A stretch of DNA of 64,000 bases from Cricetomys ansorgei (GCA_026225945.1 JAMJFZ010003746.1:5878501-5942500); one strand, 5' to 3'. Shown: positions 25,934 to 36,889, numbered from the stretch's first letter. A program made the numbers and translations. The notes: generated by a model not told the origin, from the letters alone.

Positions 25934-28900
25934 GGTTTGAAGAGAAGTGTAATACTAATTACCAGTTATTTTAGAGGACCAAGTCACATGAGACGCTAGC
26001 AGAAGTACCTTTGTGTTACATTGCAATAAAGACAAGCTAGAGCCTTTCTGATGAAAAAGGCACTGACACTGGCCTGGGGGAAATAGTCTGAATGTCCCAG
26101 ACACAGATCCCAGCTTCCCAGGGCTCAATACCTGAACACCAATGACTCCCATTGTGCCATAATTTTTTTAATGTACTTCTTTGCAGTTAAACAAAAGTAA
26201 ACATCATTTGGATGAAAGTCAGTGGTAGAATAGTTAGCTTGAGCATGTGGTGGTTCTATTTTTAATTTCTGAGAAACGTCCATGCAGATTTCCACAGTAG
26301 ATCCACGGGATATATGTCAGATTTTTTGTTCTGGTATAAATATACGTGTGAACTCCACTTCTCAGCACCTGCCACCTGGAATCTCCTGGAAGTGTCTGTG
26401 TGGAAATCCTTACGCTCTACAGCCAGCGAGCAAACTCTAGGCACATTCTTACCTTCCCAGGCTGAAGGGTGTCCTGTGCAGTTTAATGCTGTGTGGATTA
26501 CTTCTTTCATATATTTTTTTTCTTCAAGAAGTTGAGTATACTTTTGAAAATAAACTGAAAAATAAAACCAGAACCGAACCACTCATTTTCATGAGAGAAT
26601 TATGGCTCCCTGTTTTCTCCTTAACTGTTACAAAGATCTAGCAAGACCTGATTACCTAAGTAGACAGAGCCTATGGTTTCTATCTCCCAAAATTCAATGG
26701 AATTCTCAGTCTCCTATTTTGAAACCACAGTTACTTCCAGGACTCATAGAAAGACCAGTGATTTAAAAGGGTCCCTATCTCTGAGATTAGGGAACCCCAT
26801 GGAAGAGGAGGAGGAAAGATTGTAAGAGCCAGAGGGGTTCTAGGAGACCAGGAGAACACGGTCCACTGAACCGAACAAGCAGGACTCATGTGAGCTCACA
26901 CAGACTGAAGCAGCAAGCACGGAACATTCATGGCCTCTGCATGTATCTTACGGCTGTTAGCTTGGTGATTTTGTAGGACTCCTAACACTGGGAATGGGGG
27001 TGTCCTTGCCTCTTGGCTGCTCTTGGAACCCTTTTGTCTTATTGTCTTTCCTCTTACAGCCTCAATAAGAGACGTCTTGCCTTGTCTTTCTGTAATATAA
27101 TACTTTTATTAATAACTTGATTTTCATACAATATATCCCGATAGCACTCTCTTCCCATTCCTCCCTGGTCCTCCCTCCTACCCTTGTGCTCTAAATACAA
27201 ACAAACAAACAAACAGACAAAGCAAAACAAATAAAAGAAAGTTAAGTCCATCTTGTGTGGTGGGAGCATGGATTACAGGAAACACCATGGTTTTTGGAGA
27301 CAGCAGGCTGCACTAATCATGGACATTCACTTGGCCTATATTAGCCTGAGCTTAAGTACGACTAAGTTTGACCTAAAGATTGACTTTACTGCCCAAACTC
27401 ACAGGCACCCAGAATTCACACAGATACCTGGGCATTATCCGGCACCAGGACCTGCTGCTGGCACCAGGGCCTCCTGCAGGTGCCTGTGCATCACATAGGT
27501 ACTTGGACACCAGGTATGCACCCTGACATTCCATAAACACCAGGACATCCTGCAGGTCCCTAGATGTCTCTCAGGTACCTGGGCATCCCACAGGCACTAG
27601 GATGTCCCTCATATGCCATGGAATCCCATGGTCACCAAAGTATCACACAGGCACTCAGCCATCCCACAGACACTCGGACAACCCATAGTTACCAGGGCCT
27701 CCTGCAGGGACCCAGACCTCCTGTTGGCACCAGGACTTTGTGCCTTGACTTATTGTATCTTCCTTATTGTATTGACTTATTGTATCATGTTTCACTGCTG
27801 TTTTTTGGGGGGCCCACTCTCTTCTGAAGGGAAATAGAGGGGGAGTAGGTTTGAGAAAGGGGGAATGCAGGAGGAGCTAGGAGGAGTGAAGGGAGGGGAA
27901 ACTATAGTGGGGATGTATTGTCTGAGAGAAGAATCCATTTTTAATAAAAATAAATAATTTTTTTAAAAGTCAAGACAGTATGGACTCATTATTATGGCTG
28001 TAAAGGAGCGAGACAAATCCTTCAATGCTTAATGTAAGATGAAACTGCTCACTCTTGGGGAGATGACGCAGAGATGATACTCATGTTGAAGGATGTGAAC
28101 TGCCTTGGCTTTGGGAGGAAAGGGGGCTGTCTAATTCTGAGTCACTCCAGGCTTATTTAGAATGTGAAATGAAAACAAACCCATCATCTGTCTACGGGGC
28201 ACTGATTTCTTGTTTAAACTCTCTTTCAGCTGTCCGTTGCAGGTGGGTATGCTCTTGTAGGAAATGTTGATTCGAGGCAACTTTATTCCCCCTTCCAAGA
28301 CTGAATGCCATTTTGTACACTCCAATTCTGTATAATTCAGTTCTTTTATAATTGTTTGTTCTTCAAGAAGCTGAGAATATTTTTGAAACACAGTTGTAAA
28401 ACAGAATAAAAACATTCATTTCCCTGGTGGTATTACGACTCCACTCTACTTTTACTATCTAACATTCCCGGTAGAAAGAAAACCTATCAATGTCCAATTA
28501 TCTGAGTAGTTAGAGCCTGCCTGGGAAAGATTCCCCATTGCCACAAACTGAGTATTCTGGCTGCATTTCTGCACTTGGGAATTAGAAGCAGGGAGATCAG
28601 ACGTTTCAGATCCTTCTTAACTATACAAGTTAGTAGAGATAGATAAGTATGCAGTTAGGTAGGTTGATGGGAAGGTCAAGGCTAGCCTGGGCTACATGAG
28701 ACCCCACCACAAAGAAGAAAAATCTATTTTGCACCACCCCACAGCCAGTATAACCTAGTGATTTCAGGATCCCAACTATCTCCAAGAAAGCTAAGAGGAC
28801 AAGGTTGACCCGTCATCCTAGGTATATAAAGGAATGCGTCTGTGCCCTCCAACATTTAATGGATGACACACCAAAAGAACATATTTAAAATGCTAAGTTC

Positions 28901-31900
28901 CATTAAGTATGTGCATCGCCCAGCACGGGTGAGGGGAAAATGAGCGGATTCAGAGTAGTTCCATGTAACCTAAGCACTGAAGTTAAAAATTAACCCAACA
29001 TTGATCAAACGGACTCTGTTTTCTTCCTCTCCTTTCCTAACTCCCTCTACCGCATCCAACCCTTACTTCTCAGTGTCCACACTTTCATGGTGTTCTTAAC
29101 TTAAACTAACTCTCCTTTCCTCTAGAAATTGAATTTTCTTCTTTCTTCCTCATCTCGCACTTGTTCCTTGAGTCATTAGATTCTGCCTTTTTCTTCTGCT
29201 AATTTACCAAAGCACTCTTGAAATGGACCGTCGGTGACTCCTCGCTGCGGCTTCCTGTGCTCTTTCCTAAGTGCTTCCTTCCCCACCCACCTCTCTGAAA
29301 CTGGAGCCCAACGCCCAGTTCCCTCTGTACTTCTCTATCTCCTCCAGACTCCTCCGCCTTAGTGTTGCTGCATTTTCCTGGGTTGTTGGGGAGTTCGTGG
29401 GAGTGGTTGATTGGGTTTTTGGTCTGTTTTTGCTACCTGCTGCCTGTAAGCAAAGGTCTTCCAAACTGTGCAGCTCTTTGACAAAATATGTTAATATGCG
29501 TCCAAGTAACCCTGTGCATCTGACGTTCAGGTGAGCATAACCACAGCTCAAGGTGTCGTATTCCAACCCAATCTGCTGCTCATCTTATTCCTCCTCAAAT
29601 ACCTTCATGACTCTTGACTTCATGAGTTCAGAATATTAAAGTCATGCCTCACTTCTGTTCCCCCTCTTTCTCAGCTCTCAATATTTGTAAGAATTTCATC
29701 CCTTTTCAGTCAAAGCTCCCTCCTCTCCTGTGCATCACTAGCTAGACCCTTAGATCCACCCCACTGCCTCTAACTGGATTCTGAATTAGCTTTCTAATTT
29801 CCCCTTCCCTTCACTTTCACACCTCTGTAAGAGCACGGTTCTGCAACTCATTTAATTTAATTTGTCATCTTCTGCTTCCAGCTCATCAGTGGATCTCCGT
29901 GACCGGGGCACATCGCAAACCTGGAGACACTTGTGAGCTTCCCTGTATCCACGTCCCTCTGGACTGTGTCTGTGCAGTTCCCCGCTCTAGAAACTGGGTC
30001 TATTTCTACGTCACTCATTCTGAGATGCCTTTAAGACTTCTTTGGCTGTTAAAGTACACACAGGCAAATGTGTGGCAGCTGCCTGTGGAGCTTGGCTTAG
30101 TGCCAGCTGTCCTGGAAGACTGAAGTTGCCATGTGAAACTGGCTCCTGAAGCTGACACCTAGCTGTATGAGCATGAGTAAGTTCACCTAGGACAGCGGGA
30201 ATCTCCCAAGAAAGATCAGTCTTGGTGAAGCCACTAAGCAAGAATTAAACAGATAGTTTAATTAATCTAAGTATTAGGCTGGCTAATGATTCAGCAATAG
30301 TGAATAAAATAACATTTACAAGGGAAATCCAAAGCCCATGTTATATGGTAGGCACTACTTTATAATCCGAGTCCAGATTTGTCTACCCTACAGTCTTGTT
30401 GCTTAGCTTTTCTAGAATCACTATACATTCCAATAATGCACACCTATATTTGCTTGTTATTTTTATGCTCAGATGTGTGTGAAGAAGTCTAGCTGTCATC
30501 TCCTCTGAGCCTGCCTTGGCCTCTTACGCTTACTTCTTACTTGCATAGCCTTTCCCACACAATTTTTGAAGCACTGGTTCACTTGACTATTCTCTAAATT
30601 TCTTGAGACCAGGGACTGCAGCTCTATCTGGACTCTCTGATATACTGCCAACTACAAAGAAAATGGATACTATTAATTACCGAATGAATGAAAAGAATCT
30701 ACATAAAATTCCCTAAGCCTATAATTTTCAATTGTTTTTTGATATATTTGAAAGCCAGTCTATGGAGAAATCTACTATTTTATAAACTATTTTGCATTTC
30801 TCATACATCTGGAATAGGAAATAAATGATGACACGGAAATGCACTGGAGCACTGTCCCTGGAATAGCTCTGTCCATCTCTCCCCCTCCCCCTACACAGCC
30901 CAAAGTGTAAGTGTCTGTGGGTCCTACGACACCAGGTTCTAAATGCTGCTGAGGAAATACAGGTCTGTCCTCAGTCCTCGAGTCTACTATAGATGCCCCA
31001 GATTTCACTCTATGACACCAACAAACCCACACACACTCCCTCACTTCTCTAGTGAGGGTGAATGCCAAGAATTTTACAGAAGAGTAATCCTAAAATAGGA
31101 AAGTTCCCTAATATATATACCCTCAGAGAAAGTTTCTCTTTCAGGTGTCTGGCAGCTGTCTGTGTCAGGGATGCTTTTTCTTCTCTTTACTTACTTGTTC
31201 CACTGGTATACATGGTGATCAGAGCAACAGAGAATAGGATTTTCAACAGCAGAAGAAATATGAATGAAATACGGAGAACCATGGAGAATCTGTGACGACG
31301 TGTTAGAGACATGATCACCCTTTGAGAAGCTGAAAGACAAACCAAATTCGTGTCTTGAGTTATCATATTCTCTTCTATCTCCTATTCTTCTCTTTCTGTG
31401 CATGATAAACACTAATAACGTCATCCTTCAAATAATATCAAAGTACAAATAGGAAAGAATCAAGTTAATTGTAGAAACATTTCAATATATTTAATATTAT
31501 TTATTCTTGCCCTTGAGAAAATTGTTATATGTATTTTGGTATGTATCTTTACAGCAAGGTTAGAGCTTTACATATAAATGTACATTTTCCACAGTTGAAC
31601 ATCACAAATGCTCATTTCTGAACTACCATGGTTTTTACACTATATCATGATGTTTTACTTCATGATTTTTTTATTTTTGAGACAGGGTGCTAAATTATGT
31701 ATGTACCCCACACAGGCCTTGGATTCATTATGTAGCTCAAGGTGGCCTCAAACTCAGAGTAACTCCCCTGTCTCAGCCTCCTCAGTTTTGTGATTTAAAG
31801 CATACACCAGCACTCCTGGGTCCAATTTTTTCTATATGTCTTTTTTAAACAACTTTTTCAAAACAACTTTTTCTATATGTCTTCTTTATCAGATTTTGTA

Positions 31901-32537
31901 ATGTTGCATAGTATTTCAGTATATACTGTGAAAATCTTCCAGCTTGCTTCAAACTTCAAAGTGTGCTTTGGTCAACAAGTCTTTGTATCCCTCACACTTT
32001 GAGGATAAAGATAGTATTTTTAGTCATCACTTCTAGAAGACTTAGAATACTTCCCAACCATACCCTGGGTTCTGTCCCCATCCCTGGAGGGAGATGAGGG
32101 GAAGAAGCTAATCAACACTTAGAAGCCACACACACAGGTTATGGTATGCGACCAAATAGCGAGGGGAAATCATTATACTTTGGTTTAACATTTGAAACAG
32201 TATGTTCCACATATTCATGTATATTTATTAGGAAATACACAATAACGTGTGGTGTGAGTTTTCTCTAGATTGTAAGAGTACAGACGACACCTTCTCTTTT
32301 CCATTGTACAATCCTACAGACTTTCACATCTATCTGCAGACAACATACTCGGTTGAGACTCCAGTGATCCCCAACATGGCCAGCAATGAAGAGCATCTGT
32401 CTTAGACCTTTTCTGCATCGCTAACTAGGAGCAGCAGAAAATGCTGTCTTACCTGCAGGAAGAGAGTCAGCTGTAGCGCTTGAGGAATCAGGTTTAGTTC
32501 TTAAGTTTGAGTTAGTATCAATGTTTTCTGAAAGCAT
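20287..32537 (-). CDS. Clec4a (DCIR)-family C-type lectin receptor with duplicated stalk exons
   Basis: Transcribed right to left: exon 1 32537-32453, exon 2 31329-31195, stalk exon 3B 26554-26453, stalk exon 3A 25857-25756, CTLD exons 23658-23507, 22140-22028 and 20434-20287. All joints are GT-AG and in frame with no internal stop. The product is 278 aa with both stalk exons or 244 aa with one. Order: tail starting [11 protein letters not shown], membrane segment, QKY(S/T)QLL(K/E)E stalk, then a CTLD with [35 protein letters not shown] and GWGWNDISC. The stalk and CTLD are of DCIR type, but the tail has no tyrosine, so no ITIM, and the membrane span contains a lysine. The exact orthologue among rodent Clec4a/Clec4b paralogues is not determinable here, so no symbol is given. 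The gene lies between Clec4d and Clec4e. Confidence 0.9.
21070..21330 (+). repeat. B2/B3-type SINE in DCIR-like intron 5
   Basis: AAGGCTGGAGAGCTGGCTCA start, a CTCCAGGGGATTGAGAGCCC body, and an A-rich tail AATTAAAATAAAATAAATCC. Confidence 0.75.
21365..21787 (+). mobile_element. Solo LTR, ERVK-like, antisense inside DCIR-like intron 5
   Basis: Starts TGTTTAGGAGACC and ends GATCGGGGCA (TG...CA). It has CCCTTTAAAAACCCC followed by TTCAATAAACGAAG as a poly(A) signal region. No clear internal viral sequence flanks it. The flanking GTG/TGTG is only a weak target duplication. Confidence 0.6.
22028..22140 (-). CDS. DCIR-like exon 5 (CTLD part 2)
   Basis: 113 nt, phase 0 to 2, acceptor TTCCTCTTAG, donor GTGAGT. 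Encodes [19 protein letters not shown], then [16 protein letters not shown]. The [10 protein letters not shown] segment is typical of the DCIR/DCAR group. Confidence 0.94.
22450..22645 (+). repeat. B2 SINE
   Basis: GGGGCTGGAGAGACGGTTCA, AGCACTGGCTGCTCTGCCAG, CAACCACATGGTGGCTCATA and the CATCTGATGCCCTCTTCTGG box. This is a canonical B2 body. Confidence 0.9.
23507..23658 (-). CDS. DCIR-like exon 4 (CTLD part 1)
   Basis: 152 nt, phase 1 to 0. Acceptor TTCCTCAAAG, donor GTGCAT. Encodes [19 protein letters not shown], then [20 protein letters not shown]. It has three CTLD cysteines plus a WNVSEE core, and a sequon at NVS. Confidence 0.93.
23660..25755. other. DCIR-like intron 3, no gene seen
   Basis: About 2.1 kb of AT-rich intron without a convincing open frame or SINE. 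Homology to the stalk-exon duplication unit starts near its right end, at about 25600. Confidence 0.6.
25756..25857 (-). CDS. DCIR-like stalk exon 3A
   Basis: 102 nt, phase 1 to 1. The acceptor is TTGTTTCTCAG and the donor is GTAAGA. Encodes [18 protein letters not shown], then [14 protein letters not shown]. It has two cysteines (one in the neck position). It lies about 0.6 kb downstream of 3B in the transcript, and the shared flanks show a tandem duplication. A (TG)n tract (sense strand) directly precedes its acceptor. Confidence 0.85.
25873..25931 (+). repeat. (CA)n microsatellite next to the exon 3A acceptor
   Basis: Reads as (TG)n on the coding strand, interrupted by GCGCG. It ends about 15 nt before the exon 3A acceptor. 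Confidence 0.95.
26453..26554 (-). CDS. DCIR-like stalk exon 3B
   Basis: 102 nt, phase 1 to 1. The acceptor is TATTTTTCAG and the donor is GTAAGA. Encodes [18 protein letters not shown], then [14 protein letters not shown], with one neck cysteine and one N-glycosylation sequon (NCT). Being symmetric, it can be skipped or included without a frame change. Confidence 0.85.
27250..27965 (+). repeat. L1 3'-UTR fragment with internal degenerate minisatellite (about 27405-27745)
   Basis: Repeating units of about 30 bp built on a core such as CACCAGGACCTGCTG / CACCAGGGCCTCCTGC / CACAGGCACT. They are followed by a G-rich L1-like tail, GGGAGGGGAAACTATAGTGG, and an A-rich end. The flank lies in DCIR-like intron 2. 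Confidence 0.6.
28292..28393 (-). pseudogene. Decayed third copy of the DCIR-like stalk exon (copy C)
   Basis: A 102-nt segment lines up end to end with stalk exons A and B and is still open: [18 protein letters not shown], then [11 protein letters not shown]. At the position of the acceptor AG the sequence reads AA, and at the donor GT it reads GG. It should therefore not splice as a normal exon. It is the most DCIR-like copy in sequence (TELEC), so it may be the ancestral stalk exon. Confidence 0.75.
28550..31194. other. DCIR-like intron 2, left part, no gene seen
   Basis: Holds a B1-like fragment around 28550-28720 (GGCTAGCCTGGGCTACATGA), then mostly unique-looking sequence. The open frames at 29271-29534 and 29899-30123 show no domain. 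Confidence 0.5.
31195..31329 (-). CDS. DCIR-like exon 2 (transmembrane)
   Basis: 135 nt, phase 1 to 1, acceptor CTTTCAG, donor GTAAGT. Encodes [19 protein letters not shown], then [20 protein letters not shown]. The basic cluster precedes the hydrophobic run, as expected for type II topology. One lysine sits in the middle of the run. Confidence 0.85.
31660..31825 (-). repeat. B1 SINE, antisense
   Basis: TTTTGAGACAGGGTGCTAAA ... CAGTACTCCTGGG-like end. It lies in DCIR-like intron 1. Confidence 0.65.
32453..32537 (-). CDS. DCIR-like exon 1 (start codon, cytoplasmic tail)
   Basis: 85 nt ending in phase 1, donor GTAAGA. Encodes [20 protein letters not shown] and then [12 protein letters not shown]-type genes carry an ITIM tyrosine soon after the initiator. 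Here the equivalent residues hold no tyrosine. The start was chosen because the 28-codon frame joins exon 2 in phase. Confidence 0.8.
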
Positions 32538-33539
32538 ACTTAAAAGAAATCTTCTCCTGCCCCCAGAAGATGTGTGCCACAGCTTCAATAAACTATCTCC
32601 TGACAAGAAAGAAACGTGGCAGCAAATTATCCAAAGTATCAACAAGATGATGAGAGGCACTCAGCTGAGCTACAGGCATACAGCTCAGGTGCAATCCCCT
32701 GACCGGCAAAGGGGAAATCTCAGAGCTTACTTGCACCCGGCACCGTTACACAAACATTCAATGCCAAAAACTCAAAACAGGGAAGAAAGAAACAGGAAGG
32801 AATGGAAAAAAGGAACCAGACCGTCACAGGAGTCTGCCTGAGAACTGTGCTCTCTGCACTCTATAGCAAGCATAAAGTTCCACATGCTAACATGGTTTCT
32901 GGCAAACCATACGACATGAGCCAACACTGGCTCACTGTAGCTACCACATCATTTGGGACCTGACAGGCAACTTCTGGACACAGCGTTTTAAGAGGACCAT
33001 TGGCTCCTCACTCACATGGAGACTCCCACTTCCCTCTCAGCTGCCTCCAGCATGGGGAAGGCAGAGCTCACACACTGATCCTTCTGAAGCTGCTCCTAGG
33101 GCGCTCTGCCTCCCACTGCAGCTCACAGCTGACTGCACGGGGACTCTGCGCTCACTTTGCTACTGGCCACATCTAGAGCTCCTGAGACAGCTCTGGTTAG
33201 TAGCTGTGGAGGATGCTGCCTCACACTCATGCCTCTCTTCCCTTCATCCTTGCACTCCTCAGCTCCATCTCTGCGGGTTCACAGCGCTGTTGAGAACAGT
33301 TGGGAGAACCCAATGGATCTCAGTGTATGAACGGGGAAACTTAAATTGGTTGCTAAATGTAGGGTCATTTCAGTCCCTGCCACTGACATCTTCCAGCTCA
33401 TATTAACATGCTCAACCTTCAGATCTTCCAAACATTTCCTTTCTTTGGATCTTTTCTAGCTAATCCCATGCTCCTTCTTTCTTAAGAAGTCAGAGATAAG
33501 AGACTTAAGCCCCCTGAGGCTTTGCCTAGAGAGTGGGTA

Positions 33540-34850
33540 TTGAGCCTGGCTGATAGAATTAGTAGCATTTTGTAGTTGAATTATCAGAAGGGGGATGATG
33601 TTTGGTAATAGAGACCCTTTGAGTGTCTGATACTGTAGGACAGGTGGGAGGCCAGTAATGGTAGGGGTGTGTCACACTGTGTGATTTGGAGGGGAGGAAG
33701 GAAGGGAATTGCTGGCAAGTCTGGGTCAAACAGATTGGGGGAGCCAAAGAAATAGAAGCTCTCACCTTGGCTAGGAGGTCTCTTCCCAGCAAGAGCATAG
33801 GACAGTTACCCACAGGAAGGAGTGGGTAAGTGGATAGATACATCTAAGAATGAAGGTTTGATGAGGCTGGTAAGGATGTCCACCTACTCTGACAATAGGG
33901 GGACAAGAAGGAGAAGTGGGACCCAAAAGTCCACCAGAACCAAGAAAGTGGCCCCAGTGTCCAGGAGGAAGGAAGAATGCCCAGATACTGTGATGACCGA
34001 GGCTCCTGTAGGAGATGGCAATGGTTGGGTCAAGGGAACCCAGTAGTCAATAGCCAGACCGAGGCGGTTGTCTGAATGTAATCTGGGCCTGATGTCCTTA
34101 TACTGTAAGGGACATGGGAATTGTCTGTTTTTCTCCCCTTTCTCTGTCACATAGTCAGGGTCTCCCCTGATATGAGACAGAGATTTTTGGAGGAAGCCTT
34201 TAAACAGGCATGCTCGAGGCTAGAGGGGGGAGAGCATAACTCAACTCCAGATCCAGCTTTAACTGAAGTGGGCCAGCATAAAACAACAATTTAATGCCAC
34301 TCATACTTAAAGGACACCTAAATCCCTGTAAAACTGAATCTAAAAAGTTGAAAGCATAGGCTTAAAGATAGCACTTTTTTGAGCCCTGGCTGTAGCCAGA
34401 GGACACTGCAGGAGGAAGCTGAGAGACACGCCAGCCAGGCAGAAGTGTGTGTATAGATCTGCTTGGTCTGGCTCCAGGCTGCAACTTTGCAACAAACTTA
34501 TAGGTCCATCATCAGTAACTTAAAAGACAGGACATTTACACAGTGTGTGTGTTGGGGGAGAAGACCAGACAAAATGAAACAGGCCTAGGATTGGAGAAAA
34601 GAAAATTATCTACCATAGGGAATGGGGAATTTCTTTCCAATTCCCCAGTTGCTCCCAGTATTTTTAATGGTTCTGAATAATATTAGGATTGGGGGTGTCA
34701 TTTGGATTGTCCGCAACCATTTGGATTGGTTGTCTAAGGGATACTGAGGCCAAATTTGATTGTAAAAATGAAAAAATTTAGGGTACTTCAGGCCAAGTAC
34801 CAGGTAGAGAGGCTGGAGGTTTTCTAAAAGGCATCCCAAGGGGGAACAAG
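33540..34850 (-). mobile_element. Endogenous retrovirus fragment (gammaretrovirus-like gag and protease), decayed
   Basis: On the minus strand, 34839-34606 reads as a matrix-like gag segment (WPQYPLDNQSKW). 34150-33884 holds the aspartic-protease active site DTGA at 33961-33950. 33843-33559, in another frame, holds the protease LLGRDLL at 33792-33772. Only about 450 bp separate gag start and protease, so capsid and nucleocapsid are mostly missing. The protease itself is split by a frameshift. A proline-rich open stretch at 35319-35098 may be a displaced gag piece. No RT, integrase or envelope was seen. It is an inert remnant upstream of the DCIR-like gene. Confidence 0.6.
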
Positions 34851-36381
34851 AGGGTATGGAAGCACTGTTCCCATGGATGAGGGATGTGTAGAAGGAAATA
34901 TTTCACTGCAGGGTGTTCCCGGGACTCAGAGAAGACCAGAGAAATGGCACATGTCTTTCAGTGAGTTGTCACACACTCAACCAGAGTCAGAGTTTAGCCT
35001 GGAGAGACCCTGAACCTGGTTCCAGGGCTGTCAGAGAAGCCAGACTGTGAGGAAAAACCAAGCTCTAGGAGGGGGGCTTTTCCCCCACAGGGAAGGGTCA
35101 GGGAACAGGGCCACAAACGTCATAAGGGCCTAGAAGAGCTGTGGGATTATGGGAAGCTCCGAGAGGAAGATGAGGAAAGAGGGCAGGAAGGAGGGCAATA
35201 GCCCTGTGGGGCCTAAAGAGACTGCAGGATGGCAGCTCCAGCTCCAAGAGTGGGGGGATGGGATCAGGGGCTGGGGGCCAACTGAAGCCTACAGTGGCTG
35301 GGGGTATCTCTGCCTCCAAGAGTACTAGAGGGGTGCTAATTGCTCAACAGTCACTTCCTCAGACTCAGGGAAGCATTTACACCGACAAAATGGGAACTTA
35401 ACTAATTGTCGCTGGTGGATAAAGTTGAGCAATCGGTGAACCAGACCGCAAGTCTGCTGCAGGTGGAGTGGAGATGAGGGCTAGGGTCCAAGTGCAGCTC
35501 AGACCCTGAAAAGAAGCACAGGCACCAGGAGCACCTATCCCAGCAACTGCACCAACAAAAGTGTTACAGCTCACCTGGAAAGATATCCCGGCAGTTGGGG
35601 GCCAAGGGTTACTACAGTATCACACGGCACAACAAACCTCAAAAAAGATATTTTTAGGGGGAGAACACAGGGGATGGTTGTTGTTTGTGCTTGGGAGTGA
35701 AACATCCAAAAGCTGCCCTTGTATATATGTATTGATGGGGGGTGGGAGCGCAGAGCTTTCCAGGGTGGCCTGGAATTGGTGTGATCCTGTGTCTCAATCT
35801 TGGGGCAAGTGCAGGCATTGGTGGGATTATGTGACCTGATCTTGGACTTTTTCCTATAGGGCAGTATCTGGTGATGCTCTTGCCTAAAGGGACGGAGAAT
35901 GTCTGTTATGGCAGTTTAGAATAGCCCAGGGAAAGGGCGGGTCCTTAGCTGCTCGTGATCAAAGGGTTTACATGTAACAAATCGGATGATGCAATGTAAA
36001 TATTCATGATTGATTTGTCAATTGTGCAACAATAAAGCCAAAGACAGAAGAGATAAGAGAGGGAAAACAAGTAGGTGATGGACCACACCATACCATTCTA
36101 TCAGTGAACAAGACTTTGGAAGTCTGAGAGTGGACAGAGAGCCTGTTTGCCTTCCATGTACACAAGGGGTTCTTGCATAGTCGATGGCACATGGGGAGTT
36201 TCCATTATATATAAAAGTAATGAATGAAGACATAAGTAAACAGGTGGTCCAGTGTTATCATGTGTGTAATCATTGGCTGACCAACTGAAATTCTACGGAT
36301 ATCACTTCCACACGAAGCACATCTCAGGTGTCTCTGTAATGATGAATAAAAATTCAGTTTCGTGCTGATGGAGAATGTGTT

Positions 36382-36523
36382 TCATAAGTACATTTTCTTC
36401 ATCTGACAAACTGACTGACACTGATGACTGCAAAAAATATCATTCCAGTTCCATCCAGTATGCTGAAAATTTAACACAGCACACTGTTCATCTTCATTGT
36501 TGGGCTCACCTCGGTGCTAGAAT
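36382..36523 (-). pseudogene. Orphan duplicate of DCIR-like exon 6, nonsense-mutated
   Basis: A 142-nt copy of the 20287-20434 exon with the same acceptor (CCCTTTCAG) and the same terminal QMKKMYL plus TGA. The third codon of the motif FWH is TAG at 36519-36517, giving F-stop-H. Two codons are also missing near GWNWND. About 0.9 kb of flanking sequence (about 35990-36890) matches 19870-21000. No copy of the other exons was found nearby, so this is a fragment left by segmental duplication and not a gene. Confidence 0.85.
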
Positions 36524-36889
36524 CTGAAAGGGAAGAAAAACAGCAGAATGTTTCCTACAATAATGCTAGAAAGGAGAAAGCATGAGTAAGAAAGCCTGAG
36601 GCTGAGGTTGAAATTTGTGGAAACCAGATTCAATATGTGCAAATCAAGCGTTCTCTACCACCCATATCTTGACATTTCCCTTTTATTAATAATTGTCCCA
36701 TTTTACAACAAACCTATTTTAAAGACTGGAGGACTAATTAAATACTCTATGTAATCTACATATCTATGTAATGTAGGACACGTAATTTAATATCCTGGAT
36801 CCCTAATTTTCTTCTAGGAAAACTGAGAGCAAGAACCTCGCTACATATGTCTCACAACCACTGTCAGGATAGAATATGGGAGCATACTG

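Noticed and set aside
32521..32841. 106-codon + strand frame overlapping DCIR-like exon 1
   Set aside because: Opposite-strand shadow with no domain. The minus-strand exon has the right phase and donor.
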